The position numbers were made by a program, and so were the translations under genes. From Syntrophales bacterium (GTDB lineage: Bacteria > Desulfobacterota > Syntrophia > Syntrophales > UBA8958): a stretch of DNA of 64,000 nucleotides. The notes beneath the pieces are model-generated. The model was not told where the DNA came from, ran no database searches, and was given only the letters and a program-made list of their open reading frames with translations. Positions within the stretch are counted from its first letter, which is position 1. Each line of letters starts with the position of its first letter. The stretch is from positions 1 to 64,000 of the forward strand of contig JAOAFE010000010.1 of NCBI GenBank assembly GCA_026416455.1, read 5' to 3'. This document shows positions 26,645-35,577 of the stretch, in pieces.

Positions 26645-26661
26645 TGTGCAATATATGCACA
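26645..26661. promoter_or_regulatory. Palindromic activator site 1 (TGTGCA-N5-TGCACA)
   Basis: TGTGCAATATATGCACA is a palindrome with 6-base arms. Its centre is about 110 bp upstream of the predicted small-RNA start, a normal distance for an enhancer bound by a sigma-54 activator with a Fis-type helix-turn-helix. Confidence 0.55.
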
Positions 26662-26713
26662 CTTAAATCGGGCAACCCGTCTTCATCGGCTCGTTGACGA
26701 TATAAGCATAAGG

Positions 26714-26750
26714 TGTGCTTAAAACGCACATGGTGTGCGCTGCAAGCACA
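26714..26750. promoter_or_regulatory. Palindromic activator site 2 (nested TGTGC/GCACA repeats)
   Basis: An outer pair TGTGCTT/AAGCACA encloses an inner palindrome CGCACA-TGG-TGTGCG. The same GCACA/TGTGC half-site therefore occurs four times in 37 bp, centred about 190 bp upstream of the predicted small-RNA start. It ends at the last base before the activator gene's stop codon. It could also fold as a hairpin at the 3' end of that mRNA, but no T-run follows. Confidence 0.5.
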
Positions 26751-28826
26751 TTAGGACTCAAGGGAGAGCTTTTTTTCTTCCCGGATAAGTTTGTAACGAG
26801 AAATTCCCAAGAGGCGGGCGGCCCGCGATTTATTTCCCCCGGAGACTGATAAGGCGCGACTGAGGAGTCGTCGCTTGATGGCGCAATTGATCTTATCTGT
26901 AAGATGGTCGTAATTTATGCCCGTGAGGGGCAACTGTTGGATCAAAGGCTCTATATTTAGGTCTGTGTTCTTTTGGGTAGAAGAAAGAATTTCCGTCGGC
27001 ATATCCTCCGGAGTAATGATGTTACCTGAAGATTTCAATATCATTATCCTTTCGATAATGTTCCTGAGTTCCCTCACATTACCCGGCCACTTGTACTCTA
27101 CTAAAATCTGTTCCGCTTCGGGAGTAAAGCCTACTACCGTCTTTTTGAACTTCCGGTTGAACTCGTCAACGAAGTGCCGCGCCAGGATTATTATATCTTC
27201 CTGCCTCTCCCGGAGGGGAGGAATTTCTATCGGTACAACTCTTATACGATACAGCAGATCTTCTCGAAACTCCCCGTTTGCCACCATGGATGAGAGATCA
27301 CGGTTGGTTGCGAAAATAAATCTTACATCGATTGGAATCTTTTCCGCCCCACCCAAACGTCTCACATATCCATTTTCCAGCATTCGTAAAAATTTGGCCT
27401 GTAAATGTAGAGGCATCTCCCCTATTTCATCGAGTAGGACCGTGCCACCGGCGGCATATTCAAGCAATCCAATTTTTCGCTTCTTCGCATCCGTGAAGGC
27501 CCCCGCCTCGTAGCCGAACAGCTCACTTTCTAGTAGGTTTGCCGGTATGGCAGCGCAGTTAAGATCCACAAAGGGTTTATTGCTTCTCGAACTATGTCGA
27601 TGGATGGCCCGGGCTATTAGTTCCTTACCAGTTCCACTTTCACCCTGGATGAGTACATTCGTATTGTGGTCCGCTATCTCGGCAATGATATGGAAAATTT
27701 CTACCATCTTCGGAGAGCGACCTAATATGTCATGAAAACCGAGGAGTTCGTCTTCTCTTTCCTTGAGTTTTTTCACTTCCGATTTCAGATTTTCCGCTTC
27801 TGCATATAGCAGGGCGTGCATGATGGAATTTTCAAAAAAAGCGGCACAATTCTTGACCAAGATATCTATTACGTTCACCTCATCTGAATCATAGTTACCC
27901 TCTTTCTTCGCTATGAGCATGACCCCCACATATCGGTCTTTGATGAGTATGGGAACGGCGAGTTCCACCGGGTATCCAAAGAACACGGGCGAGAAAGAGT
28001 TACCCTTTCCCAATATCCCAATAGATGTGCCCTGGGTAATGGCTTCTGTAGCAATCGTGCCAGCCAGATCTTTTTTTATGTCTTTAACCTTTTTTCTCAC
28101 TACCTCTTCCCCTTCGCTCACCCACCCTTCGCTTTCTTCCGGAGACCAAATAAAGGCGATGGCTTTCGGCGCACCGGTTATTTCCTTGGCGGCCCTCACG
28201 GCGATGGAAAGGATTTCATGACTGTTCTCATAACTGGCGTTCATGGCAGAGACGGCATTCTCCAGAGCAAAAAGACGAAATATCTTTTTTTTGTTTTGAT
28301 CGAATAGATGGGCATTGTGTATGATGATACTCATCTGATTGGTGAGGGCTAAAAATAACTTTATTTCATCGGGATAAAATTTCACCTCCCTTTCACACCA
28401 CACGGCAATGACGCCCATTACATTATCACCCGCTTTCAGGGGGGCACAAATGATGGCTCCCTTTACCATCCGCGAGGACAGGCGATCGAGGCCAAGTATC
28501 CCCTCTTCATCCGTAACCACACCGCCCCCTATGGCCACCGCCCGGCCCGTTCGAAAGACCCTCGCCGCCAAGGAGTCCTGCTTCTCTAAACTGAGAGACA
28601 GAGATCTAATCTTTTCTTCCTCTTCCTGAGCATAGTTCTTAACCATTCTCACTTTCAGTCGATTTTCTGCCGCATCAAGGAGGAGGATACATCCTTGGTC
28701 AAAACCAATCGTTTCCACCACCTCATCGAGGATCGCTGCCAGTACATCGTTTAAATCGGCTTGAATGGTCAAAAGACCACTGATACGAAATATGCTTTTA
28801 AGTAACCTATCCTTATCTATTATCAC
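26751..28826 (-). CDS. Sigma-54-dependent transcriptional activator with GAF domains
   Basis: Enhancer-binding protein that remodels sigma-54 RNA polymerase. Two GAF sensor domains (about residues 10-175 and 185-335) are joined by a coiled coil (341-362) to an AAA+ domain with Walker A GESGTGKE (395-402) and Walker B GGTVLLDEIGE. A Fis-type helix-turn-helix ends the protein (about 650-690, GGNKSRAARLLGISRYKL). The sigma-54 contact loop is GAFTDA (442-447) instead of the standard GAFTGA. There is no receiver domain, so a small ligand probably sets activity. GTG start with GAGGGA upstream. It is the last gene of a minus-strand run and is followed by its likely target sites. Confidence 0.92.
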   Translation of the reverse strand: MIIDKDRLLKSIFRISGLLTIQADLNDVLAAILDEVVETIGFDQGCILLLDAAENRLKVRMVKNYAQEEEEKIRSLSLSLEKQDSLAARVFRTGRAVAIGGGVVTDEEGILGLDRLSSRMVKGAIICAPLKAGDNVMGVIAVWCEREVKFYPDEIKLFLALTNQMSIIIHNAHLFDQNKKKIFRLFALENAVSAMNASYENSHEILSIAVRAAKEITGAPKAIAFIWSPEESEGWVSEGEEVVRKKVKDIKKDLAGTIATEAITQGTSIGILGKGNSFSPVFFGYPVELAVPILIKDRYVGVMLIAKKEGNYDSDEVNVIDILVKNCAAFFENSIMHALLYAEAENLKSEVKKLKEREDELLGFHDILGRSPKMVEIFHIIAEIADHNTNVLIQGESGTGKELIARAIHRHSSRSNKPFVDLNCAAIPANLLESELFGYEAGAFTDAKKRKIGLLEYAAGGTVLLDEIGEMPLHLQAKFLRMLENGYVRRLGGAEKIPIDVRFIFATNRDLSSMVANGEFREDLLYRIRVVPIEIPPLRERQEDIIILARHFVDEFNRKFKKTVVGFTPEAEQILVEYKWPGNVRELRNIIERIMILKSSGNIITPEDMPTEILSSTQKNTDLNIEPLIQQLPLTGINYDHLTDKINCAIKRRLLSRALSVSGGNKSRAARLLGISRYKLIREEKKLSLES

Positions 28827-28849
28827 CGCTTCCCTCGGATACGTCCAAA

Positions 28850-30883
28850 TTAAGGTTGATCAAAGATGGCAAACTGCATGGTAAAAGTTGCCCTCCCCTG
28901 CGTGAGGGACCGTAAATCAGTTGAATAACCAAACATGGATCTCAAAGGGACCCTCGCCTTTATCTCACTGACCGGTCCTTTCGGGGTGATGAGCTCTACC
29001 TCTCCTCTCCTCGCGTTTATATCGCCTATTACCTCTCCCATGAATTCACTAGGCGTGATCACATCTACGTACATGATGGGTTCAAGCAGAATAGGCTCGG
29101 CCTCACTACAACCCTCTCGAAAAGCAGTAACGGCGGCTATCTTATACGCCATAGGTGAAGATTCCCCCTCACGGTAGCTACCTCCCACTATTTCTACCCT
29201 GATATCTACCATGGGATACCCAGCCAACACACCGGTAATTAATCCCTCCCGAATTCCCTCTTCAATGACAGGATGAAATTCCGCCGGTATTGACTCAGAT
29301 GATAGCTGGTTTACCACTTCCACTCCCGCCCCCCTCGCTAGAGGAGACAGAAGTAACCTCACTTCACCAAAGTGGCGCTTATCTCCCAATTCCTTCTCAA
29401 ACCTCCGCTCAACTTCCACTGCCCGCTGTATCGTCTCCCTGTAGACCACCCTCGGCTTACCCACATTTACATGGACGTTATACTCCCTTATCAAACGGTC
29501 AATGACGATCTCTAAATGCAACTCTCCCATCCCCGAGATTACTGTCTGGGCAGTTTCATCGTCGTATTTAAGCCTTAATGTGGGATCTTCCTCTAAAAGT
29601 TTGGCCAGGGCAAAGGATAACTTATCTTGATCTCCTGGTGTCTTCGGCTCTATGGCCTGACTTATCACCGGTTCGTAGAACTCGATGGATTCCAAAAGAA
29701 TGGGATGATTTTCATCACAGATCGTATCTCCCGTGTAGGCCTCTTTCAAACCCATGACAGCCACGATGTCTCCGGCAAGCCCCTCAGTGATCCTCTCCCG
29801 CTTGTTCGCATGCATCTTTAAAATGCGTGAGATCTTTTCCTTTTTGCCCCGCGAGGCATTGTAGACGTCGTCACCCTCTTGGATTCTGCCGGAATAAATC
29901 CTCAAATAAGAGAGTTTTCTTCCCTCATCTTGCATAATCTTGAACACTAAGGCCGTCAGAGGACCATTCACATCACTTACACGCTCCTCCTCTTTATGAT
30001 CGATGGGATTTCTGCCTCGGACGGGACGCACTTCCTCTGGCGAAGGGAGGTATCTTACTACGGCATCCAATAAGGGCTGAATGCCTTTGTTTCTCAGGGC
30101 GGATCCGCAAAGGACGGGCACGACTTTCAGAGACAGGGTTGCCTTCCTCAGGGAGGAAATGATCTCTTCCCCACTTATGTCTTGCCCATCCAGATACTTT
30201 TCCGCCAGCTCATCGTCAAATTCCGCAATTGTTTCAATCATCTTCTCTCGTTCCCGACGTACGATGGATCGCATGTCGGCTGGCACCTCTTCCGAAAAAT
30301 AGTTAACTCCTAATGATTCCTCATCCCACGTTATGGCCTTCTCGTCGATCAAATCGATGACACCGATAAATCCATCTTCCTTACCCCATGGTATACAGAC
30401 GGGGACGGGCACGGACTGGAAACGCTCCCTCATCATCGATACCGTCTCCCAAAAGTCGGCACCCACCCGGTCCATCTTGTTCACAAAGGCTATTTTAGGT
30501 ACCCCGTATTTATCGGCCTGATGCCATACCGTCTCCGACTGTGGCTCCACCCGCCCGACGGCACAGAACACCACCACCGCTCCGTCCAACACCCGCAGAC
30601 TTCTTTCCACCTCGATAGTGAAGTCTACATGGCCCGGAGTGTCAATTAGATGAATCTCGTAACCACCCCACTCGCAGGTAGTCACCGCCGAGGTAATGGT
30701 GATGCCCCGCTCTTGTTCCTGGGGCATCCAGTCCATCACCGCTTCCCCATCGTGGACCTCCCCCATTTTGTGCGAACGTCCCGTGTAGTAAAGGATCCTT
30801 TCCGTAACCGTCGTCTTTCCCGCATCAATATGTGCTATAATACCTATATTTCTTATGCGAGAGAGCCTTTTCTTCTTCGACAT
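28850..30883 (-). CDS. Elongation factor G, second-type paralogue (EF-G2)
   Basis: Ribosome translocase-like GTPase. It carries G1 [10 protein letters not shown]2 RGITI, G3 DTPGHVDF, G4 NKMD and G5 GSA, then domains II-V up to residue 677. It is not in a str operon with rpsL/rpsG/tuf but between a GerMN gene and a sigma-54 activator. Such isolated copies are usually the EF-G2 type, which can act in ribosome recycling or slow translocation. The functional split from the main EF-G is inferred. Confidence 0.9.
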   Translation of the reverse strand: MSKKKRLSRIRNIGIIAHIDAGKTTVTERILYYTGRSHKMGEVHDGEAVMDWMPQEQERGITITSAVTTCEWGGYEIHLIDTPGHVDFTIEVERSLRVLDGAVVVFCAVGRVEPQSETVWHQADKYGVPKIAFVNKMDRVGADFWETVSMMRERFQSVPVPVCIPWGKEDGFIGVIDLIDEKAITWDEESLGVNYFSEEVPADMRSIVRREREKMIETIAEFDDELAEKYLDGQDISGEEIISSLRKATLSLKVVPVLCGSALRNKGIQPLLDAVVRYLPSPEEVRPVRGRNPIDHKEEERVSDVNGPLTALVFKIMQDEGRKLSYLRIYSGRIQEGDDVYNASRGKKEKISRILKMHANKRERITEGLAGDIVAVMGLKEAYTGDTICDENHPILLESIEFYEPVISQAIEPKTPGDQDKLSFALAKLLEEDPTLRLKYDDETAQTVISGMGELHLEIVIDRLIREYNVHVNVGKPRVVYRETIQRAVEVERRFEKELGDKRHFGEVRLLLSPLARGAGVEVVNQLSSESIPAEFHPVIEEGIREGLITGVLAGYPMVDIRVEIVGGSYREGESSPMAYKIAAVTAFREGCSEAEPILLEPIMYVDVITPSEFMGEVIGDINARRGEVELITPKGPVSEIKARVPLRSMFGYSTDLRSLTQGRATFTMQFAIFDQP

Positions 30884-30885
30884 TC

Positions 30886-31506
30886 TTATCCTTCTTGTGA
30901 CCTTTCGATTACGAGTTCTTTTTCCGGTACAAAGGCGCGGCGCGTATTGACGTGACCCTTAATGGTTGGTAATTCCTGGCCTTCGACTAGAATCTTAACT
31001 TTTTTAACGGATGGTACATTCACCACCACCGAATGAGTGAGAGAATAAATGGTTGCCATCTCGGCCGCACTGCCCCCGGGATGCCGCTCCACCAAATCCC
31101 GACTAAAGTCTACATAAGCGGTATCCCCCTCCAACTTCACCCCCCGAACGGTAACTTTCTCCGGCATCGTCCTTGTAAGACCTGTTTTAGGCCCATCAAT
31201 TAAGGCCTTAACAATCGCCTCCGTACGCATTCTGGGATCGACTTCTTTAAAGATGTAACGCCTCTCCGAAACCAAAAATCTTTCATTCGCATCGGAGAAG
31301 AAAAGCACCACCTCTTCCTTTTCTTTCTTCACCACTGCCTGCTTGCCCCCTACGGGCGGATACACAATGTCAAATATGGTGAGAAAGAAAAAAACGAGAA
31401 ACCCCACAAAAACGAGCATCATTAGGAGGAGAAGAGATCTCTTGATCGTTTTTTTCTGCCGTTTTGCTTTTTTATCTTCTGACCGGAAACGTTTTTTCGA
31501 AGGCAT
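30886..31506 (-). CDS. GerMN-domain membrane protein
   Basis: Single-pass protein with a basic cytoplasmic N-terminus, one membrane helix (about residues 23-46) and an extracytoplasmic GerMN domain (about 65-185) containing the typical [20 protein letters not shown] and [12 protein letters not shown] segments. The domain is best known from spore germination and from envelope proteins of non-sporulating bacteria, where it may bind peptidoglycan or another partner. The ATG at 31506 is chosen with AAGGGG eight bases upstream; a GTG at 31524 overlaps the TPR gene by 4 bp. It ends 2 bp before the EF-G2 gene. Confidence 0.85.
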   Translation of the reverse strand: MPSKKRFRSEDKKAKRQKKTIKRSLLLLMMLVFVGFLVFFFLTIFDIVYPPVGGKQAVVKKEKEEVVLFFSDANERFLVSERRYIFKEVDPRMRTEAIVKALIDGPKTGLTRTMPEKVTVRGVKLEGDTAYVDFSRDLVERHPGGSAAEMATIYSLTHSVVVNVPSVKKVKILVEGQELPTIKGHVNTRRAFVPEKELVIERSQEG

Positions 31507-31520
31507 CACCTCATTCCCCT

Positions 31521-32288
31521 TCACATACGCGTCATTTCATCTTTTGCTTTCTTCGCCGCTTCAGATTCGGGCATGAGCTTGACTAACCTCTTCCACACTT
31601 CCAATGTCTGGGGCTTATCGCCTAGCTTTAAGTAGGCCTCTCCCAATCGGTAATAAGCATCGGCAAAAAAAGGGGCAAGTTCGGTAGCTTTTTTGAAGTG
31701 CTGTACGGCGCGACTAAAATCTCCCCGTTCGTAACTCACCTCTCCCATAGCATACTCGATTACGGGAACCATCTCGCCGCGAAAATCTTTAGCCGCCGCC
31801 TCCTGCAGATGGGACAAGGCCTCATCGTATCTTTTCATGCCCTGATATGCCCGTCCCAGATTGTAAAGGGCCACGGAAGGCGTATCGTAAGTTACATTTT
31901 GAAGGGCCATCTTGAAAGAAAATACGGCCGCTTCGAAATCGCCCTTATTTAAATATAGGGTACCCAAAAGATTATGGGCCTCTGAATAATCCGGTTTCTT
32001 GGCAATTGCGAACTTGCACTCCTCGATTGCTTTTTCCGGATAGCCCCTCCCCTGGTAGGCCAAAGCAAGATAATAACGAATTTCTGGATTATCGGGATCT
32101 AACCTCTGGGCATGGAGAAGCTCTTTCAAGGCGGTGGCAAAATCACCCACCTGAATAGAGGCAATACCCACATTCATAGAGGCCTCGGCTCGAACATTCT
32201 TTTTTCCACCGTCCGTCGCACATGAAGAGACAAAAACGGTTACCAATAATAAAACCGTAATATTTTTAAGGATTTTCATCTTGGCCAT
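31521..32288 (-). CDS. TPR lipoprotein, PilW/PilF-like
   Basis: Probable outer-membrane or periplasmic lipoprotein. A signal peptide ends at the lipobox VFVSSC, and about five to six tetratricopeptide repeats fill residues 40-250 (for example LGTLYLNKGDFEAAVFSFKM). It resembles PilW/PilF, which helps secretin assembly for type IV pili, but no pilus genes are in the window, so that role is only possible. It overlaps the HD-domain gene by 23 bp if the first ATG is used. Confidence 0.85.
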   Translation of the reverse strand: MAKMKILKNITVLLLVTVFVSSCATDGGKKNVRAEASMNVGIASIQVGDFATALKELLHAQRLDPDNPEIRYYLALAYQGRGYPEKAIEECKFAIAKKPDYSEAHNLLGTLYLNKGDFEAAVFSFKMALQNVTYDTPSVALYNLGRAYQGMKRYDEALSHLQEAAAKDFRGEMVPVIEYAMGEVSYERGDFSRAVQHFKKATELAPFFADAYYRLGEAYLKLGDKPQTLEVWKRLVKLMPESEAAKKAKDEMTRM

Positions 32289-32865
32289 TCTTTCTTGAGG
32301 TGCCGTTTACCCACCAATCACTTTTATCTTTGAACCACCAATTGGAAGAATCGGTACTAATTATCTCTTCGGCCAGGAGTCTGGCCGTTTCCGTGTTGAG
32401 CCTTTGGATGGCAAATGAGATCCACTCTTGACTGTATTTGTTTCCTAAGTCACCATACTCTTTCAGTTGCAAAATCAGGGCAAGTTGATCGGCATCCCGT
32501 GCCAGCTTTGCTTCCAAACTCACCTGAGCATTAAACTCCTCAATCAGCGTTTCTATCTCTCTCCCAAAAGGGATCGATTCCGCCAATTCTTTTACCGCTT
32601 TAGCCTCATCCACAATCACGTACTTCTTGTTAACATAATTCATATCCCCCGTTCGCGCTTCCGGTAAATCATGAAAAAGGCACATCTTAAGTGTCTTCAT
32701 CTCGTCTGCCTGCGGCTCGAGTTTGCACAGGGTATAGCCCACATAGACGGTCCTTAAGATATGCTCGGCCACCGATTCGCAGCCAGATCCGAGAAATTGA
32801 AACCCCGTGCGGGGAGTTTTTTGCAACATGCCTACCTCAAAAAGGAAATCGGCCAGCTCGCTCAT
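32266..32865 (-). CDS. HD-domain phosphohydrolase, YfbR/HDDC2-like
   Basis: Metal-dependent phosphohydrolase, perhaps a 5'-deoxynucleotidase. The metal-binding residues are in ESVAEHILR, CLFHDLPEARTGD and the later ARDADQLALILQ. The 199 residues include a C-terminal tail with an unusual tryptophan-rich stretch (SSNWWFKDKSDWW) not expected in the core family. It overlaps the small upstream gene by 4 bp and the TPR gene downstream. Confidence 0.84.
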   Translation of the reverse strand: MSELADFLFEVGMLQKTPRTGFQFLGSGCESVAEHILRTVYVGYTLCKLEPQADEMKTLKMCLFHDLPEARTGDMNYVNKKYVIVDEAKAVKELAESIPFGREIETLIEEFNAQVSLEAKLARDADQLALILQLKEYGDLGNKYSQEWISFAIQRLNTETARLLAEEIISTDSSNWWFKDKSDWWVNGTSRKNGQDENP

Positions 32866-33083
32866 CTTCCCTCTCTCTTCAAGACCTGAATTCGCGTAGA
32901 CATCATGTCGTGAATCTTCTTCACTTGGAGCTGAAGGGGACCGATACCCTCAGGTTTCATGGCGAGAATCTTAGCAATCTGCCCCTGCCAATACTCGATC
33001 ACCTCAATCTCCTTTTCTCTCAATTTACGATCCAGCCGTTCTTGGATCTCGCGAACCAGTGCGGGGGGAATTTTATCCTCCAT
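32862..33083 (-). CDS. Small conserved-looking protein of unknown function
   Basis: A 73-residue, highly charged, mostly helical protein with no recognised motif. The case for a real gene is positional: TGAGGG seven bases before its ATG, and a 4-bp ATGA-type overlap with the next gene. It would be the first gene of the minus-strand run that ends with the sigma-54 activator. Function unknown. Confidence 0.65.
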   Translation of the reverse strand: MEDKIPPALVREIQERLDRKLREKEIEVIEYWQGQIAKILAMKPEGIGPLQLQVKKIHDMMSTRIQVLKREGR

Positions 33084-33196
33084 CTTATGCCCTCAGAGAT
33101 AAAAATAGGTAAAGCCTTGCTCGTATATCGCATTTTATACCCACGTTTCAACCCCGAAGTTACACTTTGGGCGATAAGATTGACAAAGAAGGACAT

Positions 33197-34609
33197 ATGA
33201 AATATAAGAAGTATCGTCGGTCGAAAAGGTCAAGCATGGTTCGCCTAATTCTTATAGGTTTTATCTTCTTTTTTTGTCCCGTCTTTACTTCACATTTACC
33301 AGCTCAGGAGGCAACGGCTCATCTTGTCTTTAAGAAGAAGGCAAGCCCTCCCCCCAAAAAAGAGGTAAGTGAGTACACCGTCAAACCGAACGAGACGCTG
33401 ATCATAATTGTGTCAAGACAACTGGGGATAAAAAAAGAACGTATGCGTTTTATTTATAAGGAAGTCCTACCTTTGAACCCCGGGTTGAAAAACGCAAATC
33501 TCATTTATCCGGGCCAAAAATTATACCTCCCCCTCATCCAGGGTGAGATGAGGGAGTTCACAGATTCCCGTCCCCGACAAAATCTTCTTCTCATTAAAGC
33601 AATAATTGAAAAATTGGGAGGAAACCTGAGCCTTTCGGGTCAACACATCATACCGTTGGGTGAAGCAGGCCAGGTGAGCTTAAATTGCGCCCACGTCCCC
33701 GTGGTCGATTTCCCCAATGGTACGGTAGTTCTGTTGGACCTAAAAGGACATCTCAAAAGGGATGTAAAAAATTTAATTTCTCAATCATGGCCTAGTTACC
33801 GAGTTGTTACCGTCGATCCTAAATGGGATTCTCTCGAAATCTTAAGTCGGGTGATTAACACAAGTGCTCCCGGGCAAACAATGGCCCCGATCAGGCCTGA
33901 TCTACCTCTAAAAAACGGTCTTCGCCTCACTATCCCCGATTCTTGGCTGATTTCAGGCTCAAAGAGGTTAGTTATTTATTGCGCCGACCCTCGAGACGAA
34001 CGATTACCCGCCGTAATCAAAAAGCTTCTCATCCAGCAGGGCATGGACGTTTTGGAAATACAGGGCGAGAAATTGGTCCCTCTCGAGCTGGAGCAAACCG
34101 ATCTGCCAATGGAGCCTCTCCCTCACCTGAAAGCAGAAACGCCTGAGGGTTTTGTGGTTGAGGTGTTGCGCCTTCTCGGTTACGGGCCGACCCAGGTAAA
34201 CGAGATTCCTTTTTTCACTTTGTCAGAGGATGGTTTTACCCTCCATATCCCCGCCATCTGTACATTAGAAAAAGAGGGAGAAACTGTTGTTTTTACAAAC
34301 CGCACCCTTCCTCTCCAATTCCGGCAAATTATGAAGAAGAAAGGAATAAAGGCAGTAAGTTTGAGCCTCACCGATCGCACCCAAACTATAAGAGAAATAG
34401 CCCACTCTTTGCATCTGCCTTGGGCTATTGCCTTAAAAGAATTCAACCTCACTCCTCCTGGTTACCGAAAGAAGTTCGCCGTTACGTGTCCCATTTTAAC
34501 TTTGTCCCGGACCCCTTCCGGGCCGGTCCACCTCATCTCATTTCATCTGGATGAAGTACTTTATGCCTTCATCAAACAGCAATCAAATCTTGGGTTAATC
34601 AGATATTGA
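33197..34609 (+). CDS. Secreted or membrane-anchored LysM-domain protein
   Basis: Envelope protein with a basic start, a hydrophobic signal or anchor (about residues 14-35) and a LysM peptidoglycan-binding domain (about 57-115: EYTVKPNETLIIIVSRQLG ending in YPGQKLYLPL). The remaining 350 residues form a region I do not recognise, with a repeated ILSRV/LRLTIPDSW-like alpha-beta character. The start at 33197 is chosen because AAGAAGGA precedes it; upstream codons to 33167 are in frame but lack a binding site. It overlaps the PP-loop gene start by 4 bp. Function unknown beyond wall binding. Confidence 0.8.
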   Translation: MKYKKYRRSKRSSMVRLILIGFIFFFCPVFTSHLPAQEATAHLVFKKKASPPPKKEVSEYTVKPNETLIIIVSRQLGIKKERMRFIYKEVLPLNPGLKNANLIYPGQKLYLPLIQGEMREFTDSRPRQNLLLIKAIIEKLGGNLSLSGQHIIPLGEAGQVSLNCAHVPVVDFPNGTVVLLDLKGHLKRDVKNLISQSWPSYRVVTVDPKWDSLEILSRVINTSAPGQTMAPIRPDLPLKNGLRLTIPDSWLISGSKRLVIYCADPRDERLPAVIKKLLIQQGMDVLEIQGEKLVPLELEQTDLPMEPLPHLKAETPEGFVVEVLRLLGYGPTQVNEIPFFTLSEDGFTLHIPAICTLEKEGETVVFTNRTLPLQFRQIMKKKGIKAVSLSLTDRTQTIREIAHSLHLPWAIALKEFNLTPPGYRKKFAVTCPILTLSRTPSGPVHLISFHLDEVLYAFIKQQSNLGLIRY

Positions 34610-35577
34610 AGCCAAAAGCTATCGCCCTTATTTCCGGAGGTTTAGACAGCATTTTGGCGGTAAAGGTTATAACCGACCAAGGTATAGAGGTGCATGGAGT
34701 GACTTTTTCGACCCCTTTTTTCGGCCCCGAAAAAGCCATAAAGGCGGCAAAGGCCATCGGGCTACCTCTATCGGTCCTAGATATCACTGAGGAACATTTG
34801 CAAATGCTCAAATCGCCTCGATACGGATACGGGCGCCACATGAACCCGTGCATTGATTGTCATACCCTAATGATAAATCAGGCTGGTAAATTAATGGAAA
34901 AATTACAAGCCCACTTTATCGTCACAGGAGAAGTGATGGGACAGAGGCCCATGTCTCAGGGAAAGCAGACCCTAGCTCTAGTGGCAAAAAATTCGGGCTA
35001 TGGCGAACTGGTACTTCGTCCCTTAAGTGCTCGTCTCCTCCCGGAAACCAAACCGGAACGGGAGGGCCTTGTACAAAGGGAAAAGCTCCTCGCGATCCAA
35101 GGCCGGAGCCGGAAGGTGCAGATGGCCTTGGCCGCCCATTACGGAATTAGGGAATACTCGACTCCCGCTGGTGGTTGCCTACTTACGGACCCCGCCTTTA
35201 GCCGTCGTCTGAAGGATCTTTTGCGTTTTCATCCGGATCCCACCCGCCGAGATATAGAACTCCTCAAATACGGTAGGCATTTCCGCTTCTCCGAGCGAAT
35301 CAAAATTATCGTCGGTCGAAACAACGATGATAATAAGGCCCTCCTCTCACTGGTGAAAGAGGGAGACGATGTCTTGCACCTATTAAATCACCCCGGGCCT
35401 ACCGTCATCATCCCGGGGGGTGGAGATGATGAAAGCCGGGCGTTGGCGGCTGGCTTGTGTGTGTTATACGGGGGAAAAGAGGCAAAGAAAGTGCGTCTTT
35501 CATCTCCGTCGGGCACTACTATCTTAACGGCAGAAGCACCGGACAGTGAAACAGTAGCTCGTCTCATTCTTTCCTGA
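34606..35577 (+). CDS. PP-loop tRNA thiolation-like protein with NFACT-R-like C-terminus
   Basis: ATP pyrophosphatase-type enzyme related to ThiI/MnmA, probably modifying a tRNA base with sulfur or a related group. Residues 7-14 hold the PP-loop ISGGLDS. CIDCH (about 82-86) and GGCLLTD supply cysteines suited to persulfide or cluster chemistry. The C-terminal third (about 218-300) resembles the NFACT-R/DUF814 domain: YGRHFRFSERIKIIVGRNN and GDDVLHLLNHPGPTVII. It starts with TTG overlapping the LysM gene stop, and ends 14 bp inside the convergent rsmA. The substrate is uncertain. Confidence 0.82.
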   Translation: MKPKAIALISGGLDSILAVKVITDQGIEVHGVTFSTPFFGPEKAIKAAKAIGLPLSVLDITEEHLQMLKSPRYGYGRHMNPCIDCHTLMINQAGKLMEKLQAHFIVTGEVMGQRPMSQGKQTLALVAKNSGYGELVLRPLSARLLPETKPEREGLVQREKLLAIQGRSRKVQMALAAHYGIREYSTPAGGCLLTDPAFSRRLKDLLRFHPDPTRRDIELLKYGRHFRFSERIKIIVGRNNDDNKALLSLVKEGDDVLHLLNHPGPTVIIPGGGDDESRALAAGLCVLYGGKEAKKVRLSSPSGTTILTAEAPDSETVARLILS

